Positions 1 through 12,206 of a stretch of 64,000 nucleotides of DNA are shown one piece after another; position 1 is the stretch's first letter; each line of letters opens with the position of its first letter. This DNA comes from Hydractinia symbiolongicarpus (lineage: Eukaryota > Cnidaria > Hydrozoa > Anthoathecata > Hydractiniidae). The stretch is from NCBI RefSeq assembly GCF_029227915.1, contig NC_079886.1:7812001-7876000 (forward strand). Reading direction: 5' to 3'. Position numbers and translations under genes: made by a program. The notes under the pieces are model-generated. The model ran no database searches, was not told the DNA's origin, and worked only from the letters and a program-made list of their open reading frames with translations.

Positions 1-295
1 GCCTTTTTTGTTGTTTCGTTGTTTTGTTAAGGACATGCCTTGTAGGGAATAACACACTGCAGAAAGTACACAAAACTATTACAGTCTTTTGGTAATTCTG
101 ATAAGTGTCAAATAATGCGATCACTTAGTTTCAATTTTCACTTTTACGTAGTTTAGGCTACTTTAAAGGAAGAAACTTTCACTGGAAGAAAGTTTCGAGG
201 TTCTTCCGAACTGCGAAAATTTCGCTTTTTGCGGGAAAAAACTTTCGCGGCCAAGCAATTTGGACATTTCTTACTGGAAAAAACTTTTGCAGACC

Positions 296-2365
296 ATCAT
301 CATCATCATCATTCATCATTCTCGGCTTAACGTCCGTTTTCCATGCTAGCATGGGTTGGACGGGGTATATTAATGACCCTCTTCCAATCTGATCTAGACT
401 GTGTTAGATCTAAACTCAACTTCCTCTCTATCAAGTCTGTCCTTATAACCTCCTGCCAAGTCTTTCTCGGTCTGCCTCTGGGCTTTGCCCCAGGAACTAT
501 CAAGTCTCTACACTTTCTTACCTAATTATCCTCCTGCATTCTTTCCAAGTGCCCCAGCCAATTCAATCTTCTTATCTGGATAACATCTTTAATTCTACGG
601 AGACTTAGCCTGCTTCTTAGCTCATCTGAACTCTTTCTGTCTCTAAGACTGGCATTACACATCCACCTAACCATTCTCATATCATTCCTTTCTAAACGGT
701 CAAGATCTTCCTGCTTCACTGCCCATGTCTCACTACCGTACAACATAACACTTCTTACACAGGCCTCATACAACCTACCTTTTACCTCAATTGACAGGAC
801 TCTGCTAGTCAATAAAGGAAGTAACTCTCTGAACTTTTTCCAAGCAGAACCTATCCTGCAAGTAACACTTCTTCCAACACCCCCTTCACTGCCCAACATA
901 TCACCTAAGTAACAGAAGTTCTTAACTATCTCTAACGAGCCACTGTTGTACATCATTAAAGCTGGAAATACTTCATTCTCTATGATCTCACCTTTACAAC
1001 GCTTGCATACAAACTGTATGCCAGCTCTTAACCTTCCACTAATACTACTGCACTTCTTATGTACCCAAGTCTGACAAAAAATTGAGTTACTACCAACCCC
1101 TTTCCTGCAAACTCCACAAGGCCACTTTCCAACTACAAGGTCACACTTGGCTGCAATGGTACTAATCATGACTTTAGACTTTGCTGTGTTTACCTTCAGC
1201 CCTTTCTCTTCTAGTCCTTTCTTTCACTTCTCAAACTTTTCAACTAATTCTTCCATCGACTCTGCTATGAGAACCAAATCATCTGCATACAATAACTCCC
1301 ATGGACAACCTGTTCTGAACTCCATCGACAGCGCTTCTAAGACTAGAATAAACAACAAAGGACTAAGTACAGAACCCTGATGTACACCAACATTTACATT
1401 AAATTCATCACTAAGTGAATCGTTAATCCTGACACGACTTCTAGCATTGCTGTACATAGACTGTACCATCGTAACTAGCCACTCATCCACACCTAATTTT
1501 CTCATAGCCCACCAAATAACTTTACGTGGCACTTTATCAAAAGCTTTCTCTAAATCTACAAAGGCAAAATAGAGATTCTTTCTCTTTTCTAAATACTTTT
1601 CCTGAAGCTGTCTGAGTAAAAATATTGCATCTGTAGTGCCACGCCCTGGAACAAAACCAAATTGCATATTGTCTATATCAATTCTTTCTCTAAGTAACTT
1701 ATCAATCACTCTTTCAATAACTTTCATTACTTGGTCAACTAACTTCAAACCTCTATAGTTACCCCTTTCTAATGCATCACTCTTGCCCTTGAAACAATTC
1801 ACTATTACACTCGACTGCCACTCACTTGGAATAGCACCATCCTTTATAATCTGGTTAGCAAGACTTGTAATAAGCTCAACTCCAATATATCCAGATGCTT
1901 TTACCATCTCTGTAACAATACCTGATACTCCTGCAGCCTTGCCAATCTTCAATTTCCTAATAGCCTCCACTACCCATTCTGTCTTGATCTGCATAGCTGG
2001 CCCTTCTACAACATCATCATCAGACAAATTATCCTCGTCCCAATCAAACTCAGTGTTAAGCAACCTCTGATAATGATTCTTCCAAGCTACCCTTTTCTCC
2101 TCCTCTGTGCTAGCCAAAACACCTTCATTATTGCGTATACACTTCTCACCTACAATATCTTGATTAGTCTTCTTCATTTGCTTTGCTATCTTGAATACCT
2201 CATTGCGCTGGTCTTCCCTTCTTAACACATCTGCAAATCTGTTTCTCTCTGCTTCTGATTTTGCCTTATACACTGCTGTACGAGCGCGACGCTTAGCTTC
2301 TAAGTAAATATTTTTACTACCACCTGACTTCCACTCTTTCCAAAGTTTTCTCTTTTCCTTTATAT
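296..2365 (-). mobile_element. 5'-truncated non-LTR retrotransposon (LINE)
   Basis: The minus strand carries the linker, reverse transcriptase and C-terminal part of a LINE-type polyprotein, followed by about 225 bp of 3' untranslated sequence. This ends near 296 in short ATG triplet repeats (CAT repeats on the plus strand), as seen at the 3' ends of several LINE groups. No apurinic endonuclease region precedes the RT, so the copy is 5' truncated. The retrotransposon-like sequence fades near 2365, where AT-rich host-like sequence begins. I could not delimit target-site duplications. A short motif of the type GGAAAAAACTTTTGCGG occurs on both sides (about 276-293 and 2738-2755), suggesting insertion into an older repeat. 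The clade is not assigned. Confidence 0.85.
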
Positions 2366-2396
2366 AATAAAGTATTAAAAAACAATATAAAACCAA
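522..2396 (-). pseudogene. LINE reverse transcriptase ORF, interrupted by one in-frame stop
   Basis: The reading frame runs from about 2396 to 522 and is broken once, by TGA at 1224-1226; both halves are in the same frame. The upstream half shows RT hallmarks: a thumb/finger region with GNYRGLKL, the FVDLEKAFDKVP palm motif, HQGSVLSPLLF, and the YADD catalytic box. The downstream half has a PHD-like Cys/His cluster (CGVC, then WVHKKC, about 1040-1115) and the RT C-terminal region with YLGDMLG, LYGSETWAV and LNWLGHLERM. In the family the stop position normally carries Trp (TGG), so one transition explains it. The missing endonuclease and the nonsense codon make it non-autonomous. The first dozen or so codons at the 2396 end are probably host sequence. 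Confidence 0.85.
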
Positions 2397-2836
2397 GGAT
2401 ACAAATGTTGTAATTATTTTATCACAACAAAATAAAAAAAAATACTATATATTATTCTTAGTCTATGATTATGTCTTCGCAATCTTCCGAAATTTCATCA
2501 GCCTTTTGAATGAATATTATTTTTTTGTTGACAAAAATTATAGTTCTGCTTCTTTATCACCTTTGCTGTAGTTTCTAAGCCTTTCTTCTCAACATCATTT
2601 CTATAAACTCAGCTAATTAAAAAAAAAAATGATAAAAAATTAAGACAACGATACTTGTTTTTTGCTTTTACTGAGTAGTTAAATACAAATAGCATAAAAA
2701 GCCTTCACTGGAAACTAAATTCACAAAAAAATTCGTGGGAAAAAACTTTTGCGGACAATACGTTTTTTTTTTTTTGCAATGTTGTGCTTTTTAGCATAAA
2801 ATAGCGACTTGGCGAACAAAGTTTAAGCAGTAATAT

Positions 2837-2953
2837 GAGTCGTTAGCCCGTGGAAAAATCCACAGGTTCGCCCGTCGCAGCAAAGCTACCATTTTGCATG
2901 ACAGACAGACGGACGGACGGACGGACATACAGACGTATACAGGCATTATAATT
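2837..2953. repeat. Dispersed short element, copy 1 (shared with 57691-57797)
   Basis: This segment contains GTCGTTAGCCCGTGG, a short hairpin around AATCCAC, GGTTCGCCCGTCGCAGC, AGCTACCATTTTGC, a GACGGACGGACGG run, and ends in GGCATTATAAT. Nearly the same sequence recurs at 57691-57797. There its insertion limits can be read by comparison with the empty site in the paralogous intron of copy 1. It has no coding capacity. It may be a SINE- or MITE-like element; no clear terminal inverted repeats are visible. A weaker match to its start lies near 18712-18745. Confidence 0.75.
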
Positions 2954-3082
2954 AAGGGAATTAAAAGTGAATTGCTTTTTCAGCATTTTTTTTAAATTTT
3001 TGTATTCTAAATTTTTCTTCCTCTTTTTACTGATTTACAGATTTTGTAAAATTCTTGTCTTGTTTAGCCTCCACAACTTCAG

Positions 3083-4811
3083 GTCATGCAATATATCAGC
3101 ATAAACTGGATGAGAGTATTGCAGAATGTAAAGATATTGTCAACAAATATAAAGCCAAGTGTTTACGGAACAATGTGAGTGTAGCTGGGTTTTTTTGTAT
3201 GAGTTATAACTATGTACTTACTTGAAAATTATATACATTTATTTTCTTTGTCTAAACTGACTATAGAATTTGGTTATTATTATTTTATTTTTTTGCTAAT
3301 TTTAAAAACTATATTGTATATTGTTGTAAAATGCAATTAATTTAAGTATTTTAAACTACATTTTTTCATATTGCATAAAAGCTTATATATAAAGTTTTGA
3401 GATTTAGATTTTTTTTATAAAATTATAAAAAAATTACTAAATACCACGAATTAGACATTGTGAGCTCTAAGTTAGTAGTATTTGTAATGAAAAGTTTTAT
3501 GTAACATGGCTTTTCTGCCTGTAAAATATAAAAGTATTTTCTTACGTAATAATACCTGAGCTCTGATCACTGGGATTGTTTGATAACCTGACTATCAGAG
3601 GTATATGAGGTATATTATCAGGACCAATTGGATAAATAATAGTATAGTGTGCATATAAATGATTATTATATTTTTTTTGCATAAAAGTCTAGCGTGTTTA
3701 TAGACTTATTTTATAGTATATAATAGAAAAAGATGATAATGGTTGTTAGGAATGTTTAATGAGATTTCTCATGCTTGAGTCAGTGGTCAATAACTATTTT
3801 AAATAGCCATGAATTTTTTATAACCTGCAAATATATCTTTATCCTGAGATAAAAATCTTTGAAAAATCTATGATAAAATGTGTTAGAATAGGTGTTGCAT
3901 TGCTTGTGACATAAAAAAATGTTGATTTTTTTTACTATTTTAGTCTTCACTAGATAGTCTTCACTAGATAGTCTTCACTAGATAGTCTTCTCCTTTTTTT
4001 TAATTAGTCGCTTTAACAATTATTAAATTCTGAAAATCCACACTGTTTACTTTATCATCGTGTCTCTCTTTGCTTTCTTTTTGCAAATGTTGTTGCTGAG
4101 AAAAGTTATGTGTACTTTTTACCTGGATACAAGTACATACATTTATGACCTGGCTGCTACTGCACATGACAATTTACACTACATTTTCCATCATCTATAA
4201 TTGTGATGTAGATTTAATCAACCGGATAATCTAAAATAATGATTGCCTAAGAAACATTTTAAATGGCGAATGAAGTATAGATTTAATTGAAATCAGGCCT
4301 GTACAGCAAGGCAGATTTGCAAGGAAAAAATGTGTGATTTCCTTTAATTAAGCTCATCATCTCCAATCTTCATGATTAAAGTGGAAGTGTTTATAATGGA
4401 GGTATATGTATACCTCCATTCACTCATTAAAAATGTATTAACTGTAAATTGTTGTTCTGTTCATCATCAAGTTATGGAACAGATAATCGTTACAGGTCGA
4501 ATTATTGAAGCAGAAATTATTGAGACAGGGTCTAGAAAGTACAGAAGTAATATTCTATGGCATTTGATTTATTTATAGGATTGCTATTGTTTTTGCATGT
4601 TTAGGTGGAACCAAAAGTGTTTGTGAAGTCTATTGAAGAATCTGTTGGACGCACCATTTGCATGATTGCCAAGGAACAAGGAGCATTTCTTATTGTAATG
4701 GGTCAACGTGGTTTAGGTGTAATTAACCGCACACTACTTGGTAGTGTTAGTGATTACGTGTTGCATCATGCTAATATTGCGTTAATTGTTGTTCCACAAA
4801 CAGAAATGTAA
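3083..4811 (+). CDS. Universal stress protein 1, 5' exons missing
   Basis: Two exons are visible: 3083-3174 and 4605-4811 (stop TAA). The first is preceded by ACTTCAG and followed by GTGAGT. It encodes a helical segment ending in DIVNKYKAKCLRNN and corresponds to exon 3 of the neighbouring USP genes; its opening GHAIY matches the opening of exon 3 of the USP at 23947. The last exon carries ESVGRTICMIAKEQ and the ATP-binding signature GQRGLGVINRTLLGS, then VSDYVLHH and a hydrophobic last strand, as in ATP-binding USPs. No exon 1 or 2 was found between the LINE and 3083. The 5' part either lies left of the window, with the LINE in its intron, or has been lost. An AATAAA lies at 5032-5037. The product is probably a cytosolic nucleotide-binding stress protein if the 5' end exists. 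Confidence 0.75.
3941..3990. repeat. 14-bp tandem repeat, about 3.5 units
   Basis: The unit TAGTCTTCACTAGA is repeated without mismatch inside the intron of USP1. No function is apparent. Confidence 0.9.
4395..4420. repeat. Perfect 12-bp inverted repeat with 2-nt spacer
   Basis: The arm AATGGAGGTATA is followed by TG and its exact reverse complement. It lies in the USP1 intron about 185 bp before the last exon. It could form a hairpin in RNA or DNA; it has no recognised role. Confidence 0.85.
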
Positions 4812-5913
4812 AGAATGATGATGCTGTCATCCATCTTATATTCTTAGTTACTAAGAAATTTTTTTTTTGACAGTTCAATATACGAATAATGCTTTATTTA
4901 TTTTTTAAATATTTTTAAATGAATATTTTTTGTATTGAAGGGAATAATCAACATTAATTTCTAATCTTTTATGTACATTTTTCAGGTTAATTTTATTAAT
5001 TACTGTGTTATTCTTTAGTGAAAGCAAAACAAATAAAATCAATTCCCATGTTTTGCTGTTGCAAAAAAATTATTGCACTTTAGTTGTTTGAAAAACTTTT
5101 TAATTCAATATATATACTTATTCGATATATTTTATGTATGCACATCAAAACACAGCATATTCTGTTTCTTCTGTCTTGTTTTTGCAAATTGATTTTGCGA
5201 ACACAGGTTTAATTAGTAATAAATAACTTTCAGAAATATAATTTTATATATTATTATAACAATTTGTATATACTTGTATCAAATATATATTCTTGTAGTT
5301 TCTTCAGGGATATTTTTGTGATCAGTAGCAATTATTAAAATCTAGCCTCTTTTTTATTTTCAATGACAACAAATAACCTGTTGCTAAAGCAACAGAATAT
5401 TGTAGCATACAACATCAGCTGATTAGTTGATAATCTTGGTGGTGAAATAAAATGTTGAATTCTACCTTGTAATTCTAAATCGAATTTGCTGACAGATACA
5501 CTGTTTCAACATCTTGATTTTTGCTTTTGATGAAATAGATAACCTCGGTATGAAATTTCATGCATTTTCACTGAACGGGCTTTTAAATTCAAGTCAGCAT
5601 TCGACAATTGCCGAGCCGAATGCCGACTTGTAAACAAAAGTTCTCGATTCATGTCAGCAAATTTTTGCCAATGTGTTTTTTTTTATTGTAAATTTTGTCT
5701 TTACATTAAACTGTTATTTGTGTATTGGAGCATACGGTCACAAAAAGAAAGAAATTGCTGACGTCAAACACAAAATGTCAATCCACGTTGGCAATATTTT
5801 GCCATCGTGAAAAAAACTGAATTAGAAAGGCTGCTTCATAAAACAGATGTTTGTAATTTCTAATTTTTTTATTTTTTTTTAGATATTAGAAAATAATAAA
5901 TTCATAATAAGAA
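4812..5913. other. Spacer between USP1 and USP2
   Basis: AT-rich sequence without a gene. It holds the USP1 AATAAA (5032-5037) and, near its right end, a perfect TGACGTCA palindrome 148 bp upstream of the USP2 start. The interval 5560-5830 has several GTCAGCA/TGCCGA-like fragments but nothing I can name. Confidence 0.6.
5759..5766. promoter_or_regulatory. CRE/ATF-type palindrome TGACGTCA upstream of USP2
   Basis: A perfect 8-bp CRE consensus, 148 bp before the ATG at 5914. CREB/ATF-family bZIP proteins bind this sequence in animals. Two further exact copies lie in introns of the next two USP genes (9483-9490, 14181-14188). The regulatory role is inferred from motif and position only. Confidence 0.35.
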
Positions 5914-7058
5914 ATGTCTGGTAAAAAATTATTTGCAGTTTGTATTGATGGTAGCAAACACAGCGAAAGAGCCTTTGAGTGTAAGCGTTTCTTTTTTACC
6001 TTATTCGGGCCAGGGGTGGGTTGGTTCCCCCAGTTAATCCCCCAGTCCAAATAGGGTTAACTTATCCCAGGGTAATATGTTTTCTTTTTAGGGTATTGCA
6101 AATGTGCTCATCGAGAGGGGTATACAGTTGGTTTAGTACATATTCATCAGTTACCATCATCACTTGGTGGACTATATGGTAAGGATATTAAAATGCTCTA
6201 ATAAAATGCGCAGTCTCTATTAAGCACACTTCTCTAATAAAATTCCCCGTGAAATATGTAGTAACTTTTGTCTCTAAACGTCTCCTTTAGTCAAAAATAG
6301 CGTTTGTTTTCCTCTGCAAATTAGTATTTTATCATCAATTTACAACAAATAAGGTATTTCGAATGCTAGTCTCTTTTTTAATGCCTATCTTCAGTGTACA
6401 TTCTCCCTCTTTTATTTGTTTTTTTTTTTTTTAAATGTAATAAACTTTGATGATAGAGCATGTTAGACCTTGATTGTTTTTATGTTAAACTTGCTTTGAT
6501 TATAAATGTTATAAAACACTTTTAATTTCAAATTTTAACAAACTTTTTAAACATTTAATTGTAGAGGATGGTCCTGGCCTGCAAGTATTGGTGGATGAGT
6601 CAGTAACAGAAAGTAAAAGAATAATAAAAAAATATCAAGAACTATGTAAAGCTAAAGGGGTGAGAGATTTACATCTTGTTGTTTTGTCATCTCATTAATG
6701 AAAATATTGTCATACTAACGTAGACAAGTTTCATTACAAGTCCTTTTTGTTTTCAAATGTTTTCTAAAAATCTAAGTGAGAAACATTTTGATGTTAAAGG
6801 TAGATGAATTCTAGCATGTTATTACTAATATTTATCGTCTATTATTTTTAGATTACTGCTTTAACGTTATGTCAGACCAACCAAGGTTCCATTGGTCAGA
6901 CCATCTGCAATATCGCAAAAGCAAACTCAGCTGAAGCTATTATTATTGGTCAGCGGGGGTTAGGCATAGTTCGGCGTACTTTTCTTGGCAGTGTTAGCGA
7001 CTATGTGTTACACCATTCACATGTACCAACAATTGTGATTCCAACGACAAAACAGTAA
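5914..7058 (+). CDS. Universal stress protein 2 (151 aa)
   Basis: Exons 5914-5980, 6092-6178, 6565-6659 and 6852-7058 join in phases 1, 1, 0 with GT-AG borders, giving 151 residues and stop TAA. The ATG opens MSGKKLFAVCIDGSKHSERA; the Asp in CIDGS is the usual nucleotide-contacting acid of the USP beta1 loop. Exon 2 gives beta2 (GLVHIHQLP), exon 3 an amphipathic helix, and exon 4 the signature GQRGLGIVRRTFLGS (G-2X-G-9X-G-S), then SDYVLHHSHVP and strand beta5. The length is normal for a single-domain USP, and all fold elements are present. ATP binding and dimerisation are known for this subfamily; the physiological role in animals is not established. It is expected to be cytosolic, as no signal peptide or membrane segment is seen. 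Confidence 0.9.
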
Positions 7059-7647
7059 GGCGTAAGATAGTCAAAGATTTTCCATTTATGACCATGAGAA
7101 CAAAACTTACAATATATAAATTAATAATTTAGTATTAAAAATGTACACTTATAAACAATTATTATGATTTTTATAAACAGTTTTTATTTTTCATAAAAAA
7201 TAAACACAAGCTCTACAAATTATGTTATACATAAATACAAAATAAAAAACGTCAATTGTAACATAAACTTTAGAAACGTTGCATTAAATACATTCAGTGT
7301 TTGACTTCTTCAGTTTTTATTTGATTTATCTATTACTATAAAAGAGCTTTCTATATGTCTTTCCCATCTTTTTGTCAATCTCCACGCTCGCGCATCTTGT
7401 ATGAGTTTCCAATGTCAATCTTCATAGTTTGTTTCCCGCCAAAAGGTATTGATAGAGACCCACCCCTCTTTTTCATTTAATGTTTTTTTCTGCTTATTCA
7501 ATATTTTTTTTAAGATATCCTTACAACTAACTTTTCTTCACTTGTTGCCATCATGGATCACATGCCAGTGTATAAAATCAGTTTTATATCTGTAGCAATT
7601 TACTATTGTCTATTTCTAGGTTTATATTTTGATTAATAATAGTGAAC
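7059..7647. other. Spacer between USP2 and USP3
   Basis: AT-rich, non-coding. An AATAAA at 7199-7204 is the likely polyadenylation signal of USP2. Nothing else is recognised. Confidence 0.6.
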
Positions 7648-10600
7648 ATGAGTTTAACGAAAAAATTTACTTTGCTATGTGCTGATGGAAGTGAACACAG
7701 TGAAAGAGCGTTTAAATGTAAGAAACGTTTTGTATGCATTGAAAACTTTTTTTTGCTTTTTTTTAACACTGTTATACATGTCTTGAGTTGTTACCTGAAA
7801 TATATAGACTAATATTTTGTGTAATTTATGGGTAAATGTGAAAAAGTCTGTAGTAACAAGTAAAAAGTCTACTGATAAACTCATTAGCAGTAAAATCCTG
7901 AGTTTTATTAGCATAGGTAGGACTTAGTGTCGAAGCCAACCATGTTTCTGCCTTTTTGTCTGCATAAAATGGTGTCCTGTTTAGTCTGAAGATTGCGTAT
8001 GTGTGTATGCCAAATATATAGTGGTTTTCTGATTTTCTTGCTGTATTTTATTTTAATTTTCATTGTACTGTTTTGGTTACTGTCCACTTGTGATAAGGTG
8101 GTGTTGTCTTGTTTGTTTGTAAAATGGTTTGTACAAGCATTAATTGAATATGGTGCTGTTTTCGCTTTAAGCATTTTTATTAGTATTTTTCTTGGATTTT
8201 TGTTAGCTTATATTGGCTACATTATTATTTTTGTTGGCGGCAAAATATATAAAATTATATTCACAAAAAATTTAAAAATTTAGAAATTGGTGTACCCTAA
8301 TAGAAGTAATTATTGCACAGGAAAAGATTTCTGATTTAAAGATTGCAAATCTGATATTGTGTCAAGAAATTGCAGAATTTAAAATTGCGAATTGAAGCAA
8401 TGATCCATGAATTTTTCCACCAAATCGCTTGATAAATTTTTTTCATCCTGGTCATTAGGTTTTTTTCCTTTAAAAATTTTTTATAAAGCAAATAATTGAG
8501 GGGTTTCCCCCTGTAAACTTTCATATAGCAAAACAACGACCGAAATAACTCTTCTTTTTCTTGGAAATTGACAAAATTAGATTGCAAATTTTAATATTTT
8601 TTTTAGTATTGCGGAAAAAAAGTTTGAGAATAGCGTAATTTTTCTAGGCATTGCGGAAGAAAAGATTGTGAATTAGGTCAGAAATAAAGGGTATTACTAA
8701 ACTGTCAACTGCGATCCTCATAACTTACGAAACCAACAAAGTGTGACCATCTGAAGCTTAAGAAAAAAAAAACAATTAGTAAACGCGCCATACATTCCAA
8801 TTTACTTCATCTGAGACCAAACAGAAGATCATTTCATTAGGACTTTACACAAATGGTATTATCAATATAAACTTATTTGTTTATTGCAAAAATTTTTAGT
8901 TTTCTTTTTCTTTTACAGGGTATTTTGAAACCGCTCATCATGAAGGCGATGAAATAGGAATTGTACATGTGCATTGTTTGCCAACTTTGCCCGGGTTTGG
9001 TAAGTAGAATTAATTTAGTGATAACAATGAAATGAAAATAAAGAAAAAGAAATTAATATATGTAGAAAATTTGTAAGATTTGCCATTGCCAACATCATTA
9101 GAAACAAACTTAGACATCATGGTTTGAGGGTTGTGTTATTCAGACATTTTTTTATTTTAAGGAGAACTAACGATTGATAACAAGTGCTTAAAATGTTCCT
9201 TATAATGTGAATATGAACATGTGTAAATATTTTTATATTATTATAAGTGCTACTGTTGCTGCCATGACAGGGTCAATGAGGCATTTTTGTTCGTTAAATT
9301 ACTAATTTGTGTGATGTAATTCTGCAGGGATGTAAACAAACATATTCTGAATAAACAAAGCTAGGGAATGCTAAGCGGAAAAAAACTGCGTCTCCTGTGA
9401 TTGTCTTAAATATCGCAGAATAAAATGTTTCGCTGTTATAAATATAGTTTCTTACAAATCCTGTTGAGCTGTGTACACAGTGTGACGTCACAAATATATG
9501 CACGAACAAGTTGGCTTTTGTTCGATAATGGCAGTTACCGTTAATATAATTATAAAAAAAACATATATGTAAGTTTTTTCGTCAGTTCTCCACTATCACT
9601 TCAGAAGACATTAATTAACTTTTTCAGAAAAAAAGGTTGTATAATAATCTTTATTCTAACAATTACTTAAAATGGCACTACTATGTCCAAACCTATATTG
9701 AATACTGAAGAAGGTAACGAAAGGGCTTTATGTGAATGTGGTTCTCTTAGGTGGTGATATCATTGCAACAGATTTGTACTCTCAAATGATCAACCAGAGC
9801 ATCGAAGATAGTAAAGCTGTCATGGAAAAATTTAAAGAACTGTGTGAAGGAAAAGGGGTATGTAATTTTTCTTTTATGCATTGTGATGTAATTACATTAT
9901 TGGAAAACCTGTCAATATATTGAAGTGGAAATAAGTTCGATAAACTTAAAATGAGTTTTTTTACCTTATTGAATGAATTGGTGCATTTAAGTATTTTTAA
10001 ATATTTAGCTACTACTGTAAATCAGCATTTTTAATATCACTTGTGCAAGACAATTTTGGACCACAAGTGAACACATTTATTACCTTCGCAACGTCATAAC
10101 ACAAGAACTCACAAAGCCTTAATTAGAGTACACAACGGGCTGTGTGAGTCAGCTGTCATGAAAAATTATTTTCGTTGAGCAGAGAATCAAATATCCCAAA
10201 CACTTTCAAAAAATCAATTTACTTTGATAGAAAAATAACTTGCAAAGTTGCAAAAGATATAAAACCAAAAGAAATGTATTAAATGAAAGCAATGAACACA
10301 AAAATACATAAACACTTGAATTGCCTGCTTCACGAGCTTTAGCCATTTTTGCACTTGTGAAATCTACAAAGCAGTTCTCAGGACTTTGTAGCTTCATTTA
10401 CGCTCCTCAAAAATTTTTAAATTTTTTTGGACATTTCTATTTTTGTGTTAGTAATCAAATTGAAATAAAAAATAAACAGTTTATTTTGACCTCCATTCTC
10501 CTTTAAGAATTGAATGTATTCAAGGAATTCCTAAATAGTTTGTCACTGCAAAACTGAATGACTCTAATCCCCAATTTTTGCAAACAAGAAATACGTTAAA

Positions 10601-10935
10601 AATTGAATGGGTGGGTGAACATTTTTAATTAAGTGTAGTCTCTTTTATTCTTTCACATTAATAAGTAGATCAACGATATAAAGAAAGCTAATAAAAATAA
10701 TTTTCTCTTCTAGGTTACACCAAAAGCTTTCTTAGTCTCCATGAACGAGTCTGTGGGTAACACAGTATGTACAGTTGCTAAAGAGAATGATGTAACACTT
10801 ATTGTTTCTGGCCAACGTGGGTTAGGAGCATTTAGAAGAGCCATATTTGGTAGCGTTAGTGATTATATTCTTCATCATTCCGAAGTTCCTGTGGTTATTG
10901 TGCCTCCACCAATTGGTCACGAAAAGAAAGAATGA
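7648..10935 (+). CDS. Universal stress protein 3 (159 aa)
   Basis: Exons 7648-7717, 8919-8999, 9751-9857 and 10714-10935 are joined in phases 1, 1, 0 to give 159 residues. It starts MSLTKKFTLLCADGSEHSER; exon 2 reads GIVHVHCLPTLPGFG, exon 3 GGDIIATDLYSQM, and the last exon NESVGNTVCTVAKEN with GQRGLGAFRRAIFGS. The ATP signature glycines and serine are intact. The loop between them (AFRRAIF) differs from USP1, 2, 5 and 6 but is shared with USP4, and all four exons have exactly the same lengths as those of USP4. The two are therefore the most recent duplicate pair in the cluster. The C-terminus VPPPIGHEKKE is basic-acidic. Introns 1 and 2 contain GCGAAA/TTGCGG-type dispersed repeats. Confidence 0.9.
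9483..9490. promoter_or_regulatory. CRE/ATF-type palindrome in USP3 intron 2
   Basis: An exact TGACGTCA inside the intron between exons 2 and 3 of USP3. It could be an intronic enhancer site or chance; no expression evidence is available. Confidence 0.2.
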
Positions 10936-12206
10936 ACCGCCACATGTTTTGACATCAATCAAATCTAAGAAAACTTTCAATATTTGATTGCAAGTTTGAC
11001 GCCTTAAAAACAAATGCTATTTTTAATCTGATATTTTTTTTAAAATTAGGAAAAGCTATCATTTGATACAGTGTATATTTGATACTGTTTGAACGTTTTT
11101 TTTTTCAGCAGAACTAAAAGTGTCGCCATGTATTTACATTTATTCATCATATATTTTTGATTATTTTCTTTATGGTAGAAAGTAAGATGCTCATATGGCA
11201 AGATGGTAACTAGCTGAATGTGAATATAAAAGCTTACTTTTTATTATTTAGCGCAAATTAAATTGTATTATTTAAACATTATTCACATTATAATTATAGT
11301 ATATTTACAATTATGTTTATATTTATTATTCTTGTTATTCTTATGTGATTGGTCGATCATATATCCTTTTTCCAAATAGCAATTAAAAGTCTAGGTTTTT
11401 CGTGTTCAAATAATAAATTCTAGTCAACTAAATAAACCAAAAATGTTACCAAGTTTTACCACTGTGGTCAAAGCTTGTTCTAGAATCTGCACGACTGGTA
11501 AAGAGGCTGGTCATAAGTCCAAACAACATCCTTTACTAGCAAAAAATCATAAAATTATGCTACGTCAAATCTGTCTTTTAGACCAGACGCGTTTTTACGT
11601 ATTGTAATGAGTATTATGTCCTGAAGATAAATATACATGTTTAATAAAGACAGATTAATTTTGTCACAAAAAAAATATCTTCAATGTTTTTTTTTCTATG
11701 AATTGCATGTCTGTCATTTTGCTGAATGTTAAAAACATTTTGAATAATTAAACTGTTGAAGGTGTGATTATTAGAAAAGCATTGTGTAAAACAAAATTCT
11801 ATAATCATACTATAATCAGTGACGTCTCCAGCTGGGTTTTGATGTTGGTATATATAACAGTACAGGTGGCATTTATTACATTCTCCCACAATAAATATGA
11901 ATTGAACTTTTGATATGACAAGAAAACATTCCAGAATTTTTTTACAGATTTAAGGAACATATTGGAGGTAATTTATGGTACTGTAGGAGGTAATTAATGG
12001 TTATGTAGGAGGTAATTTATGGTACTGTAGGAGGTAATTTATGGTACTGTAAAGTTCTCAAATAACAGGGCAAGAATATATCATTGATGATGCATTAGGC
12101 TTTTCCGTTAGATAAAAGGAAAGCTTAACTTTATCAACATGTGCATGATTATTTCAGCATAATTTATTTAATTTGTTTAGAGAACTAATTATTACTAGTT
12201 GCTATA
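10936..12206. other. Spacer between USP3 and USP4
   Basis: AT-rich, no gene recognised. It contains the 22-bp tandem array at 11964-12051, about 155 bp upstream of the USP4 start. Confidence 0.6.
11964..12051. repeat. 22-bp tandem repeat, four units, upstream of USP4
   Basis: The unit GGAGGTAATTTATGGTACTGTA occurs four times head to tail; unit 2 has a few changes and the others are identical. It lies 155 bp before the USP4 start codon, so it could be part of the promoter region. Confidence 0.9.

Noticed and set aside
7993-8283. Hydrophobic 96-codon open frame on the plus strand
   Set aside because: It lies in USP3 intron 1, is low-complexity and T-rich, has no recognisable family, and ends in repeat sequence.
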